The notes below the pieces were generated by a model. The model had not been told where the DNA came from, did no database searches, and worked only from the letters and a program-made list of their open reading frames with translations. DNA of 64,000 nucleotides, taken from NCBI GenBank assembly GCA_937922655.1, contig CALAJH010000053.1:1-64000 (forward strand). The letters are read 5' to 3'. This document shows, piece by piece, positions 24,368 to 33,356 of this stretch. The first letter of the stretch is position 1; the number at the start of each line of letters is the position of its first letter. The DNA is from an uncultured Bacteroidia bacterium. Its GTDB lineage: Bacteria > Bacteroidota > Bacteroidia > J057 > CALAJH01. The position numbers and the translations under genes were made by a program.

Positions 24368-25605
24368 AACCATTCCGGCATTTCGACAAGGGTGCGCAAA
24401 GCGTCTTCCATCGTCTCCCTTCGGCGAATTAAATGAGCCTTTCCACGGTAAACAAAAACTTCGGGCGGGCGAAAACGACAATTGTAATTTGAACTCATCG
24501 AATAGCCGTAGGCGCCCGCGATGTCGACGCCTAAAATGTCGCCCTCGCGCACCTCGTTGATTTTTCTGTCCCAGCCGAAGGTGTCCGTCTCGCAAATGTA
24601 GCCCACCACCGAATAGACGCGGGGAGGCGCGCCCGGATTGGAAACGTTGACAATGGGGTGCCATGCGTTGTAAAACATCGGGCGAATCAGGTGGTTGAGG
24701 CCGGAGTCCACGCCGACGAACGTCGTCGAAACCGTTTGTTTTACGGTGTTGCATTGCACCAAAAGCGTGCCGGATTCCGCGACCAAAAACTTTCCGGGTT
24801 CGAACCATATTTCCGGCGATTGGCCCGTTTCTTGTTCAAACGTCCGTATGCGTTCGCTCATGGCGGCGCCGAGGGCTTCCAAGTCCGTTACGGGGTCGGT
24901 TTCACGATACGCAATCTTAAAGCCCGAACCAAAATCAATGTACTTCAAATCGTTGAATTCGGTGGCGGCGCTCAAAATCACCTCCACGCCTTGCATAAAC
25001 ACTTGCCAATCCGCCAGCTCCGAACCCGTGTGCATATGCAGGCCCTCGACGCGTATTCCATGAGCCGAAACCACGCGTTGAATGTGCCGCAATTGAAATA
25101 TCGATATGCCGAACTTTGAGTCTATGTGGCCGGTTTGCAGTTTTACGTGCGCGCCCGCCAAAATGTGCGGATTGATGCGGATGCAAACCGGCACCCCCGA
25201 GCCGAACCTGTGTCCGAAACGTTCCAAAATCGAAATATTGTCGATGTTTATCCTCACCCCCAATTCTACCGCCGCACATATTTCCTCAAAAGAAACGGAG
25301 TTGGGCGTGAAGATTATATCCTCGGGCATAAAACCGGCCAAGAGCCCCAGTTCGACCTCTTGTATCGAAACCGCGTCCAAGCCCGCACCCAACCGGCGTA
25401 CGAACCGCATGATGTTGAGGTTCGAATTGGCTTTGCATGCGTATTGCAAGCGTACACGAACCCCCGAAAATGCGTTTTTTAAACGTAAATATTGCGATTC
25501 GATTTTTGCCCCGTCGTATACGAAAACGGGCGTACCGAAGCGTTTGGCCAATTCCTCCGCGTTCAATCCGCCAATTTCGTAGACGTTGTTTTTTAATTCA
25601 AGCAT
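24364..25605 (-). CDS. lysA: Diaminopimelate decarboxylase
   Basis: 413 aa, standard length for the alanine-racemase-fold (fold III) decarboxylase. It makes lysine from meso-diaminopimelate. The PLP lysine is K58 in QYACKANSN; HMHTGSEL, DFGSGFKIAY, EPGKFLVAESG and the CETDTFGWD motif (catalytic cysteine and glutamate contributed across the dimer) and GAYGYSMSSNYN are present. Other carboxylating substrates of this fold are possible but the motif set fits LysA. Followed by the SpoIIE-type phosphatase. Confidence 0.9.
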   Translation of the reverse strand: MLELKNNVYEIGGLNAEELAKRFGTPVFVYDGAKIESQYLRLKNAFSGVRVRLQYACKANSNLNIMRFVRRLGAGLDAVSIQEVELGLLAGFMPEDIIFTPNSVSFEEICAAVELGVRINIDNISILERFGHRFGSGVPVCIRINPHILAGAHVKLQTGHIDSKFGISIFQLRHIQRVVSAHGIRVEGLHMHTGSELADWQVFMQGVEVILSAATEFNDLKYIDFGSGFKIAYRETDPVTDLEALGAAMSERIRTFEQETGQSPEIWFEPGKFLVAESGTLLVQCNTVKQTVSTTFVGVDSGLNHLIRPMFYNAWHPIVNVSNPGAPPRVYSVVGYICETDTFGWDRKINEVREGDILGVDIAGAYGYSMSSNYNCRFRPPEVFVYRGKAHLIRRRETMEDALRTLVEMPEWL

Positions 25606-25616
25606 ATATATTTGGG

Positions 25617-25648
25617 CAAAAATACGAAAACCCGGTTTCTATTCCAAC
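25617..25648 (-). promoter_or_regulatory. Promoter of lysA-phosphatase pair
   Basis: -7 element TATTTTTG at 25617-25624 and a GTTG -33-like box at 25645-25648 with 20-nt spacing; the lysA ATG is 12 nt downstream. Confidence 0.55.
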
Positions 25649-25700
25649 GGATTTTATCGCTCGTTCACCGAAAGAAATTTTTGCTTCTGCGGATTTTTCT

Positions 25701-25708
25701 TACTTTTG
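25701..25708 (+). promoter_or_regulatory. -7 promoter element, TACTTTTG
   Basis: Perfect TAnnTTTG 27 nt before the udk ATG (25736). A TTTG at 25680-25683 could serve as -33 box with a short 17-nt spacer. Confidence 0.5.
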
Positions 25709-25735
25709 CAACCCCAAAACGAAAATTTAACAATA

Positions 25736-26374
25736 ATGGCTTACTTGGTCGGGATATGCGGGGGGAGCGCCTCCGGAAAAACGCGTCTGATACGGGAAAT
25801 GCGCAACGCATTGCCCGAGGCCACCTTCGTATCCCAAGACAATTATTACAAAGACTTGGAAAAACAGGCGACTGACGCCAACGGCAGAATCAATTTCGAC
25901 CACCCCGACGCCGTGGACATGCCGCGTTTCGAAGCCGACTTGCGGCGCATGGTCGCCGGCCAAAGCGTAACGGTCAAAGAATATCATTTCAACCGTCCCG
26001 ACGCGCCCGAAACCTATCTTACTTATTCGCCCGCACCCGTCGTTATCGTCGAAGGTTTGTTCATTTATCATTACAAACCCGTTGCCGAGCTGCTCGATTT
26101 AAAGTTGTTTGTCGAAGCCGACGAACATACCAAACTCATTCGCCGCATTCGCCGCGACGCCGCCGAACGCGGCATTCCCCTCGAAACCATACTCGAACAG
26201 TACGAACGCGACGTGATTCCGATGTACAAAAAATTCGTCGAGCCTTACCGTTCCGATTGCGACCTTATTTTGCCCAACAACCGCGATACCGCCGGCGCCC
26301 AAGTCGTCATCAATCATCTTCGCGTCGTCATTGAAGCCCGCAAGCTTGCGCGGCCGGTAATGGATGCAATTTGA
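25736..26374 (+). CDS. udk: Uridine kinase
   Basis: 212 aa from the ATG at 25736, after the promoter element; the frame opens earlier (25586) but not within the transcript. P-loop GGSASGKT, SQDNYYKDL, NFDHPDAVD and EGLFIYHY match uridine/cytidine kinase, and RRIRRDAAERG is the lid. It phosphorylates uridine in pyrimidine salvage. It is divergent from lysA and convergent with the pyrE operon, which makes UMP de novo; this is a neighbourhood coincidence or weak functional grouping. Confidence 0.93.
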   Translation: MAYLVGICGGSASGKTRLIREMRNALPEATFVSQDNYYKDLEKQATDANGRINFDHPDAVDMPRFEADLRRMVAGQSVTVKEYHFNRPDAPETYLTYSPAPVVIVEGLFIYHYKPVAELLDLKLFVEADEHTKLIRRIRRDAAERGIPLETILEQYERDVIPMYKKFVEPYRSDCDLILPNNRDTAGAQVVINHLRVVIEARKLARPVMDAI

Positions 26375-26409
26375 ATCGACGTACCAAACGGGGAGACGGG
26401 ACCCGGGTG

Positions 26410-26435
26410 CCGTTTTCGCGACTTCTTGAAAACGG
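26410..26435. terminator. Weak hairpin between udk and nuoC
   Basis: CCGTTTTC (26410-26417) and GAAAACGG (26428-26435) with a 10-nt loop, located between convergent genes. No T run follows. Confidence 0.3.
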
Positions 26436-26441
26436 GACGAC

Positions 26442-26933
26442 TCAATAACCCTTGGGCGGGTCTTTTTCCGGCATTTGTATAGAACCCGGAATGCCGATGA
26501 GCGGAAATTCTTTGCGCAAAGGAAAATAGGCAAAGTCTTCGGGCAGGTAAATGCGTCGCAAATCGGGATGACCCTCGAAAACGATACCCATCATGTCGTA
26601 GGCCTCGCGTTCGTACCAATTCGCCGAAGGCCACAAGGAAACAACGGATTGAATTTTGGGGTTGTCCTCTTCCAGTTGCGCTTTGACGCGCACGCGTTTG
26701 TTTTCACCGAGGTTGAAAACGTTGTAGCTGACTTCAAAGCGTTTTTCGTCGCGGTAATAGTCCACGGCGCTGATATCCACCAAATAGTTGAATCCGTATT
26801 GGTCGCGCAGGTTTTTCAGCACGTCGTAAACGTCGGCGGCGTCGACGGTGAGGGTCAGTTCACCGGCGTAAGTGTCGCATTTGAGGGTCCGCGCTTGAAG
26901 CTCGGTGCGTATTTTGTCCAAAAACCGTTCCAT
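26442..26933 (-). CDS. nuoC: NADH-quinone oxidoreductase subunit C
   Basis: 163 aa from the ATG at 26933, one nucleotide after the pyrE stop. The NuoC signature YEREAYDMMGIVFEGHPDLRR is at about 108-128, followed by IYLPEDF and the PLRKEFPL end. NuoC is a peripheral-arm subunit of complex I contacting the Q-site. It is separated from all other nuo genes in this window and lies at the end of an operon with pyrE, scoA, GNAT and Omp28-like genes, which is unusual since nuoABCD are generally contiguous. Confidence 0.93.
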   Translation of the reverse strand: MERFLDKIRTELQARTLKCDTYAGELTLTVDAADVYDVLKNLRDQYGFNYLVDISAVDYYRDEKRFEVSYNVFNLGENKRVRVKAQLEEDNPKIQSVVSLWPSANWYEREAYDMMGIVFEGHPDLRRIYLPEDFAYFPLRKEFPLIGIPGSIQMPEKDPPKGY

Positions 26934-26934
26934 G

Positions 26935-27573
26935 TTATGAATACTGCCAGTGTTCGGGTTGATTTTTCCAACGCAATAGCGTTTCGCGTTTGGCGGGGTC
27001 GATTTTTCGCAATTCCATTCCGATTTCGACGACGCATTCAAAATTACACAAAAAATCGAAGGCCACGCCGTTTTGGGCAAATAAATTTTCGGCGTGGGGA
27101 AAACCGTAATTAAAAATCGAAAGTATGCCCAAACTTTTTGCTCCGGCCTCCAAAAGGGCCTGATGCACTCGAAAACAGCCGGCGCCCGTGGAAACGAGGT
27201 CTTCGACCACGAGGGTCTTGGCGCCTGCGGGCAGTTCGCCTTCGATGCGGTTTTCGAGGCCGTGGCTTTTGGGTTCGGGGCGCACGTAAACCATGGGAAT
27301 ACCCAAACGGTCGGCGGCGAGCGCCGCGTGTCCGATGGCTCCCGTCGCCACCGCCGCCAAACATTCCGTCGCGGGAAAACTCGTTTTCAAGGCTGAAACC
27401 AGCGCGTTCGCCACGCGTGAACGGATGGGCGGATGAGACAAAATTTTGCGGTTGTCGCAATACATCGGCGACAACCATCCCGAACTCCAACGATAAGGCG
27501 GGTCGATGCGAACGTTTACCGCTCCGATTCGCCACAAGTCCCGGGCTATAGACAATGCCAATGGTCGGTTCAA
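26935..27573 (-). CDS. pyrE: Orotate phosphoribosyltransferase
   Basis: 212 aa from a TTG at 27573 (no ATG nearby in frame). It makes OMP from orotate and PRPP. The family motifs YRWSSGWLSPMYCDNR, ATGAIGHAALAADRLG, YVRPEPKSHGLENRIEG and the PRPP loop TLVVEDLVSTGAG are present. It follows scoA by 9 nt and precedes nuoC by 1 nt. Confidence 0.93.
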   Translation of the reverse strand: MNRPLALSIARDLWRIGAVNVRIDPPYRWSSGWLSPMYCDNRKILSHPPIRSRVANALVSALKTSFPATECLAAVATGAIGHAALAADRLGIPMVYVRPEPKSHGLENRIEGELPAGAKTLVVEDLVSTGAGCFRVHQALLEAGAKSLGILSIFNYGFPHAENLFAQNGVAFDFLCNFECVVEIGMELRKIDPAKRETLLRWKNQPEHWQYS

Positions 27574-27582
27574 AACAAATTA

Positions 27583-28275
27583 TTATCGCGTGGTGAGCTG
27601 TTCGATGCGTTTTTCGTAGTTCACGCCTTGGAATATGCGTTGGACGTAAACGCCGGGGGTGTGGATAAAATTGGGGTCGAGTTCGCCGACGGGAACGAGT
27701 TCTTCGACTTCGGCGATGGTGATTTTTCCTGCGGCGGCCATCATGGGGTTGAAGTTGCGGGCCGTGTAACGATAAACAAGATTGCCCATTGCGTCGCCTT
27801 TCCATGCTTTGACGAGGGCGAAGTCGGCTTTGAGGGCCGTTTCCATAATGTAGGGCTTTCCGTCGAAGACGCGGATTTCCTTGCCTTCGGCGACCTCGGT
27901 GGCGTATCCCGCCGGCGTGAAAAACGCGGGAATGCCCGCACCGCCCGCCCGTATCCTTTCCGCCAACGTGCCTTGCGGTATCAAATCGACCTCCAATTCT
28001 CCGGAAAGCAACTGGCGTTCAAACTCGTCGTTTTCCCCGACGTACGAGGAAATCATTTTTTTGACTTGACGGGTTTTGAGCATCAAGCCGATGCCAAAGT
28101 CGTCCACGCCCGCGTTGTTGGAGATGCACGTGAGGTTTTTAACGCCTTTTTTTATCAAAGCGGAAATGCAGTTTTCGGGAATGCCGCACAAGCCAAAGCC
28201 GCCCAGCATGAGCGTCGCCCCGTCGTGAACGTCGAAAAGGGCCGAATCGGCGTCGGCGTATACTTTGGATTTCAT
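27583..28275 (-). CDS. scoA: 3-oxoacid CoA-transferase subunit A
   Basis: 230 aa, matching ScoA/AtoD in length. The glycine-rich [13 protein letters not shown] loop, [12 protein letters not shown] and [20 protein letters not shown] with the TEVAEGKEI segment fit succinyl-CoA:3-ketoacid CoA transferase alpha. The catalytic glutamate is in subunit B, which is not next to it or anywhere in the window. The ATG overlaps the GNAT stop (ATGA). It would handle acetoacetate-type substrates if a partner exists elsewhere. Confidence 0.9.
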   Translation of the reverse strand: MKSKVYADADSALFDVHDGATLMLGGFGLCGIPENCISALIKKGVKNLTCISNNAGVDDFGIGLMLKTRQVKKMISSYVGENDEFERQLLSGELEVDLIPQGTLAERIRAGGAGIPAFFTPAGYATEVAEGKEIRVFDGKPYIMETALKADFALVKAWKGDAMGNLVYRYTARNFNPMMAAAGKITIAEVEELVPVGELDPNFIHTPGVYVQRIFQGVNYEKRIEQLTTR

Positions 28276-28946
28276 GAGATGTCGAGTTGAAGTAGATATT
28301 TTCCCGTACCGGAAAGGAGTCGTGGGATTTCGGGGTCGTCGGAACGGGTTTCTTTGACGATTTCAAAACCCGCTTTGAGATACGACTTTAAGGCCTGTGT
28401 GTTTTCCCGCATCAAAATGATTTGCGCCGTGTTCAATTCGGGAAAAATAAGTTTGAAGCGTTTAACGTGTTCGTTGATGAGTTTGTGGGGTAGGTTTTTG
28501 CCTCGAAATTCGGGCAAAACGTAAAAAGACTCCAACTGAAGGGCGCCCGGAGTGCGTTCAATGTGTACCTCGGCGACTTTTTCCAAGCGTTTTTTGGCGC
28601 CGGCGACGATTTCGGGCGGCAAAAAGTGGGCAAGCAACTGCATTTTTACCAACGACGACGGCGAACAGTTTTTGGCTTCCACCCATCCGGCGCAGGCGGC
28701 GGCCGGTTTTCCCCGATACTCGGCGATGAGATAGTTGTTGTGGGTTAAATCCTGACCGGCCGCGTCTTCGCGGGCAATTTCCACCAAAAAGTTTTTCATC
28801 GTCGCGTCTTCTATGCCGAATATGCGGGCGTAGCTGAAGACGTTCGTACCCGAAGATTCGGCGGCAACCACGGCTTCGGCAATAAATGGGGCGTCCTCGG
28901 GCAAAGCTTCCCGAAAAACATATTCCCCTGCATCGAGATGGAACAT
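28272..28946 (-). CDS. GNAT family N-acetyltransferase
   Basis: 224 aa from the ATG at 28946. The acetyl-CoA binding region is [20 protein letters not shown] (beta4 and the R-G-x-G/N-like loop), followed by a [13 protein letters not shown] strand-helix typical of motif B. The N-terminal part ([18 protein letters not shown]) is the usual GNAT beta1-alpha1. The substrate is unknown. Second gene of the Omp28-GNAT-scoA-pyrE-nuoC operon; it starts 2 nt after the Omp28-like stop. Confidence 0.82.
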   Translation of the reverse strand: MFHLDAGEYVFREALPEDAPFIAEAVVAAESSGTNVFSYARIFGIEDATMKNFLVEIAREDAAGQDLTHNNYLIAEYRGKPAAACAGWVEAKNCSPSSLVKMQLLAHFLPPEIVAGAKKRLEKVAEVHIERTPGALQLESFYVLPEFRGKNLPHKLINEHVKRFKLIFPELNTAQIILMRENTQALKSYLKAGFEIVKETRSDDPEIPRLLSGTGKYLLQLDIS

Positions 28947-28948
28947 AA

Positions 28949-29785
28949 TCAACGCGAAATTACGTAAGTTTCCGCCGCTTGCAATATTTCTTTGTTGTTT
29001 GCCCGAGACAAAAACGCCAAAACTTTACATTTTGAGGCGTTCCATCCGTCGTTCAAGCGAAAAACGACGTTGGTGTTTTTTTTGTCGCCGGGTGCGGCGG
29101 CGCCGACAAACCTTTGTCCCCATATTCCCGTCGGGCAGGCCCGCAACATATCCCTTTGCGGATAGTCGTATATCGAGCTCGGCGAACGTGAATAGTCCTT
29201 TTGATAGCTCGGGACGCTATCCTCCAAAAGATATACGACCAAATTCAAGGCCTCGGGCGCGGGGCGTAAAAAATCGGCCGCCACCCGCGCCGCGACCTCT
29301 CGGTTTTCGGCGTTGTAATCGCAAACGACGGAAAAGGTGCACAGCGTCGGTTCTTTGACGAGCGAATCGACTTTGGCCGCCCACGTGGAGGCGGTGGAAA
29401 GCGGGTCGCCGTCCCAAGTTCTCCGTCCGACCAGTCCTATCGGAATGCCTCGGTTGTCGATGCCGTAATGACGGTTGAGGCTGTCGCCGGCGGGGGTTTT
29501 GAAATAGTATTGTCCGAAGGGTGGAAAAGTGTCGGCCAGGACACCCGTGTGTATTTCGGCTACAAACACCCGGCCTTTATAGGTTTCGGCGATTTGATGG
29601 GCCGTACCCCCCGCCGACGGGCAATTGCCGCACATAAAGCCGGTAAATTTTTCGATGACGACGCGGGTAACGGTATCGCCGGCGGGCGCGTCTTTTCCGC
29701 CGCCTTCTTTATACGGCGCTTTGACCACGTCGCAGGCCGAGGTTAAGCAAACCGCCACCGCCGTAAACAATAATTGCCGTGCCAT
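28949..29785 (-). CDS. Omp28-related lipoprotein
   Basis: 278 aa. The N-terminus is a lipoprotein signal ending LTSAC (C18). The mature part has a thioredoxin-fold-like start with VVIEKFTGFMCGNCPSAG, a CGNC pair at about 52-55, followed by HTGVLADTFPPFGQYYF and GIPIGLVGR. The second half is a beta-rich domain. This is the Omp28-like family of Bacteroidota outer-membrane proteins; the CxxC may be redox active (inference). First gene of the five-gene operon. Confidence 0.82.
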   Translation of the reverse strand: MARQLLFTAVAVCLTSACDVVKAPYKEGGGKDAPAGDTVTRVVIEKFTGFMCGNCPSAGGTAHQIAETYKGRVFVAEIHTGVLADTFPPFGQYYFKTPAGDSLNRHYGIDNRGIPIGLVGRRTWDGDPLSTASTWAAKVDSLVKEPTLCTFSVVCDYNAENREVAARVAADFLRPAPEALNLVVYLLEDSVPSYQKDYSRSPSSIYDYPQRDMLRACPTGIWGQRFVGAAAPGDKKNTNVVFRLNDGWNASKCKVLAFLSRANNKEILQAAETYVISR

Positions 29786-29795
29786 CTTTTTTGCT

Positions 29796-29803
29796 CAAAT
29801 TTA
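29796..29803 (-). promoter_or_regulatory. -7 promoter element, TAAATTTG
   Basis: Perfect TAnnTTTG, 10 nt before the ATG of the Omp28-GNAT-scoA-pyrE-nuoC operon. Confidence 0.55.
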
Positions 29804-29818
29804 CTTAAAAATCGGCGC

Positions 29819-31747
29819 TCAATACGCCAAAATTTCAAACTCCACCCGACGGTTTTTTTGCCTGTTTTCTTCGGTGTCGTCGGGGGCGATGCGTCTTTCC
29901 ATACCGTAGCCCACCGACTCCAAGCGCGAGGCGTTGATGCCCGCGTTGATGATGTACGACTTGACGGCCGTCGCCCGGTTTTGGGAAAGCAGTTTTTTGG
30001 TGTCGGGTTCGCCCGTACCGTCCGTGTGTCCCGAGATGCGCATGCGCACCGAAGGATTTTGTTTGAGAAAATCCACCACGCGGTCGAGTTCGGGTTTGGA
30101 TTCGGGGCGAATGGTGGATTTGCCGATGTCGAAGTGGATGCTGAACGACTGCACGATTTCACCGATTTTAATTGGACGCAATTCGACGTCCAAGCGGATT
30201 TCGGAGTAACGTTGTTCGTCGGTGATGCGCACGTCCTGACTGTAAAACATATAGCCTTGGGCCGAAAAACCAATGGACGCCAAATTCGTGTCGGGCAAAA
30301 AGACGTTGTAAATGCCGTAGGTGGTATCGGATTTGTCGGCGGATACTTTTCTGTTTTTGTAATTTTCTACCAATTTTACTTCCACTTCTATGTATTTTTT
30401 GGTTTCCGCGTCTTTGACGTAGCCGATGATGGTGGTGGGGGTAAGGGAAATGACGCGGTTGTCTTTGTTGTCGGGGTCTTGGATGCCGAGAATCCAGACG
30501 TCGGAACCGCCCGCGTGGATTTGTCCGGCCAAGTTACCGCCTTTGGAGGCCGAGGCCCCGACGGCCACGTAATCCCCGCCGGGGATTTCCTTTATGTCGT
30601 AGATATAGTCGTGTTTTTCGCCGCCGACGACCTTTTGCCACAACATTTTTCCGTCTTGTCCCGAAACTTTGAATATCCAGCCGTCTTCCATGCCTCGATT
30701 TTCGAGCAGGTTTTTGTCTTTGGATTTGCTGTGGGCGGAAACGAGATAATTGCCGTCGAAGGCCATGGAGATGGCGTGGGCCTCGTCGTCGGCGCTGCCG
30801 CCAAACGATTTTTTCCACACCAAGCGTCCATCGCCGGAAATTTTCATGACAAAAACGTCTTTGGCGCCGTGTTCGGCAACGATTTCTCCGGTGGTGGAGT
30901 TCGTTACACCTGCGATAACGAAGCCTCCGTCGGGCGAGCCGGCAATCGAACGGGCTTCGTCGTTGAGGTTGCCGCCAAACGATTGTTTCCACACAAGTTT
31001 TCCTCCGGCGTCGAGTTTGACGACCCAAGCGTCGGTTGCGCCTTTGTTCGCCGGCACGTCGCCGTCGGAGGAGTTGGAATAACCCGCAAAAACAAAACCT
31101 CCGTCCGGCCCCGCGACCCCGCAAAGAATATGGTCGTTGAGCGTACCTCCGAGATAAGTTTCCCATTTGATTTTTCCCGTTCGGTCGAAGGCTATGACCC
31201 AGCCGTCGGCGTTTCCGCGATGGCCGTCGTTGCCCCGTCCGCCGCCGCACTCGCCGCCGACGACGAACGTACCGTCTTTTTTGGAAACGACGCACCGGGC
31301 CTCGTCGTTGTTCGGTCCGCCGAAAGCCTTGTTCCAGCGCATGTTGCCCACCGCGTCGATGAATGCGATGTAGGCGTCTTTTTTGCCTTTGGCGAGTTCG
31401 GGGGAGTCCGTCGAACCGACGCAGACCATCGCTTTTTCGAACGTTTTTATGGCGTAGGGAACGTCCGAACCCCGCCCGCCAAACGATTTTTTCCACAAAA
31501 ATCGTCCCTTGGAATTGACTTTTGTAATAAAAACATCGTTGTCGTGATGGGATTTTTCCAAACCCGGGATATTTCCCGAATGAAACGAACCGGTTATCAA
31601 ATAACTGCCGTCTTGGGCGATTTCAAACGCTTGCGCATGTTCTTCGCCCGACCCGCCCAGCGTTCGTTGCCACAAAACGTCTTGTGCGTACATTAATCGC
31701 GAATAAAAGACAAACGTTAGCAGGCAGACCAATGGTTTTTTGTACAT
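29819..31747 (-). CDS. OmpA-family outer-membrane protein with N-terminal propeller repeats
   Basis: 642 aa from the ATG at 31747, which begins a signal peptide (KPLVCLLTFVFYSRLMYAQ). Residues ~25-430 contain about seven propeller-type repeats of the form LWQRTLGGSGEEHAQAFEIA...DGSYLITGS, recurring as WKKSFGG...D.A.AI. A CarboxypepD_reg-like sandwich follows (IIGYVKDAETKKYIEVEVKLV). The C-terminal OmpA domain (SIHFDIGKSTIRPES..LDRVVDFL ... SGHTDGTG ... NRRVEFEIL) binds peptidoglycan. Probably an outer-membrane protein linked to the cell wall. A -7 element is present at 31861-31868, giving a leader of ~105 nt. Confidence 0.88.
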   Translation of the reverse strand: MYKKPLVCLLTFVFYSRLMYAQDVLWQRTLGGSGEEHAQAFEIAQDGSYLITGSFHSGNIPGLEKSHHDNDVFITKVNSKGRFLWKKSFGGRGSDVPYAIKTFEKAMVCVGSTDSPELAKGKKDAYIAFIDAVGNMRWNKAFGGPNNDEARCVVSKKDGTFVVGGECGGGRGNDGHRGNADGWVIAFDRTGKIKWETYLGGTLNDHILCGVAGPDGGFVFAGYSNSSDGDVPANKGATDAWVVKLDAGGKLVWKQSFGGNLNDEARSIAGSPDGGFVIAGVTNSTTGEIVAEHGAKDVFVMKISGDGRLVWKKSFGGSADDEAHAISMAFDGNYLVSAHSKSKDKNLLENRGMEDGWIFKVSGQDGKMLWQKVVGGEKHDYIYDIKEIPGGDYVAVGASASKGGNLAGQIHAGGSDVWILGIQDPDNKDNRVISLTPTTIIGYVKDAETKKYIEVEVKLVENYKNRKVSADKSDTTYGIYNVFLPDTNLASIGFSAQGYMFYSQDVRITDEQRYSEIRLDVELRPIKIGEIVQSFSIHFDIGKSTIRPESKPELDRVVDFLKQNPSVRMRISGHTDGTGEPDTKKLLSQNRATAVKSYIINAGINASRLESVGYGMERRIAPDDTEENRQKNRRVEFEILAY

Positions 31748-32081
31748 GGTAAAAGGGTAATTTGCTTTGCGAAAGGAATATTTCGTTGTCATCACCGATG
31801 ATTTACGCAACGGGCGTGCCGGAAATTCTCCTTTTCTTTGCATCGCCAAAATTCAAGCGGCAAATTTACGCATATTTGCCAAAGGCAGACAATCCGAAAT
31901 ATCGCGATTTGCGGACGCTTCGACGGTTTTCCGGCGTGGCGCTCCCAAAACGTTTGCCGAGGCGTTTTGTTTTTAACGACCTTTGATACGACAAGTTCGG
32001 CCCTGTTTAGATTTGTGGATAACTTTTTGACGCAAAACGCGCGGAGTAAGCCAATTTTTAGCGTACTTTGCACCGCGAATC
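31748..32081. other. 334-nt intergenic region
   Basis: Holds the -7 element for the OmpA-family gene (31861-31868) and the region upstream of the tRNA. A weak TACTTTG box at 32064-32070 precedes the tRNA by 11 nt. No protein gene is supported. Confidence 0.5.
31861..31868 (-). promoter_or_regulatory. -7 promoter element, TAAATTTG
   Basis: Perfect TAnnTTTG about 114 nt upstream of the OmpA-family gene start, implying a relatively long leader. Confidence 0.45.
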
Positions 32082-32155
<74 letters not shown>

Positions 32156-32158
32156 CCC

Positions 32159-32187
32159 AACGCGGTCTTTTTCGGCCGCGTTTTTTC
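32159..32187 (+). terminator. Rho-independent terminator of tRNA-Ala
   Basis: AACGCGG (32159-32165) pairs with CCGCGTT (32176-32182), loop TCTTTTTCGG, followed by TTTT (six consecutive T including the stem end, 32181-32186). Confidence 0.8.
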
Positions 32188-32375
32188 TTGCCCCATTGGG
32201 CCGGCGCCAAATACCTCTAAAAATTGTAGCGACGGTTGTGTTAAACAAATTAACGACGGTCATCGAGGCCTCTAAAATCATCGTAATGATTGTCAACCCG
32301 TCGATTTCTTATCTCCGTACGGATTTTTGTCGTAACCGGTCCATTGACGTAGCGTTACCCAATTGATGAAAAAAT

Positions 32376-33356
32376 CTATTTTCCCGTTGGGACGAGGGCG
32401 CGTTCGCAAAGTTTGGCGCCTTTGGGAACGACGGCCAACATCGCTTGTTGTTTGGCGGGTATTTGCGTATTGTCAAGGATGCAAACCTCTTTGAGTCCGG
32501 TCATGTTTTGAAACTCCGGCGGCAGGGATTGAAGTTGGTTTTTGGAAACGTCGAGTTTGGCAAGCGTGGTAAGTTTGCAAATTTCGGCGGGAAGTTCGGT
32601 CAATAAATTTACTTCAAGCCGAAGGGTGTCCAAATCGGTCAATGCGGAAATCCCCGGTGGAATTTGTTTGATTTGGTTGAAAGCCAAGTCCAATATTTTG
32701 AGTTTGGTGCATTTGTAGAGGTCGGGATGTATTTCGGCAACGACGTTTCTACGCACGGACAGCGTTTCAAGTTCGGTTAATTCACCCAGGTGGTGAGGCA
32801 GTTTGCCGATTTGATTTTGAAAAAGAATTAAGGCTTTGAGTTTGGAAAGTTTACCGATGTGTTCGGGAATATGTTTGATGGAAGTGCCGCCAATGGCCAA
32901 AAACTCAAGATTGGATAAAGAAAGAATAGGATGGGGAAAATGCGAAATCGGATTTTCCTGAAGTATCAGCTTTTTGAGTTTGGAAAGTTTGGCGAAGTCG
33001 TCGGGAAGTTTGGTCAGTTCGTTGCCGGAAAGGTCGAGAATTTCCAAGTTGGGAAGGAGCGCGATTTGCGGGGAAATGACTTTGAAGTCGTTGCGATACA
33101 AACTAAGCGCCTTGAGGTTTTTAAGTTGAAAAAACATCGCGGGCGGCAGTTCTTTGAGCTTGTTGTTGTCGAGGATGAGCGTTTCCAAATTTTTGAATTT
33201 GTAGACGTCCTGCGGCAAAACGCTAAGATTTTGGCCCGAAAGATCGAGTTCAACAACTTTATCGGGCGTTTTGAGCGCTTCTTTCAGATTGGTAAACTTT
33301 TGACCGAAAACCGTTCCGGCCATTGATGCGATGATGACGACAATGCGCAATATCAT
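32376..33356 (-). CDS. Exported leucine-rich repeat protein
   Basis: 326 aa with a signal peptide (MILRIVVIIASMAGTVFGQ). Residues ~35-305 form about 12 LRR units of 23 residues (pattern L..L.L..N.L..LP..), for example NLETLILDNNKLKELPPAMF and LKKLILQENPISHFP. A short C-terminal region has two cysteines. LRR proteins of this bacterial type mediate protein or host-surface binding. It is the last gene of the four-gene envelope operon; its ATG overlaps the upstream binding-protein gene stop (ATGA). No T9SS domain, so it is probably periplasmic or released. Confidence 0.88.
   Translation of the reverse strand: MILRIVVIIASMAGTVFGQKFTNLKEALKTPDKVVELDLSGQNLSVLPQDVYKFKNLETLILDNNKLKELPPAMFFQLKNLKALSLYRNDFKVISPQIALLPNLEILDLSGNELTKLPDDFAKLSKLKKLILQENPISHFPHPILSLSNLEFLAIGGTSIKHIPEHIGKLSKLKALILFQNQIGKLPHHLGELTELETLSVRRNVVAEIHPDLYKCTKLKILDLAFNQIKQIPPGISALTDLDTLRLEVNLLTELPAEICKLTTLAKLDVSKNQLQSLPPEFQNMTGLKEVCILDNTQIPAKQQAMLAVVPKGAKLCERALVPTGK

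Noticed and set aside
23135-24808. Long frame giving a 557-aa version of the phosphatase
   Set aside because: The first 146 codons run antisense to nothing real and overlap the lysA 3' end in another frame; the coupled ATG at 24367 fits the ATGA junction and domain limits.
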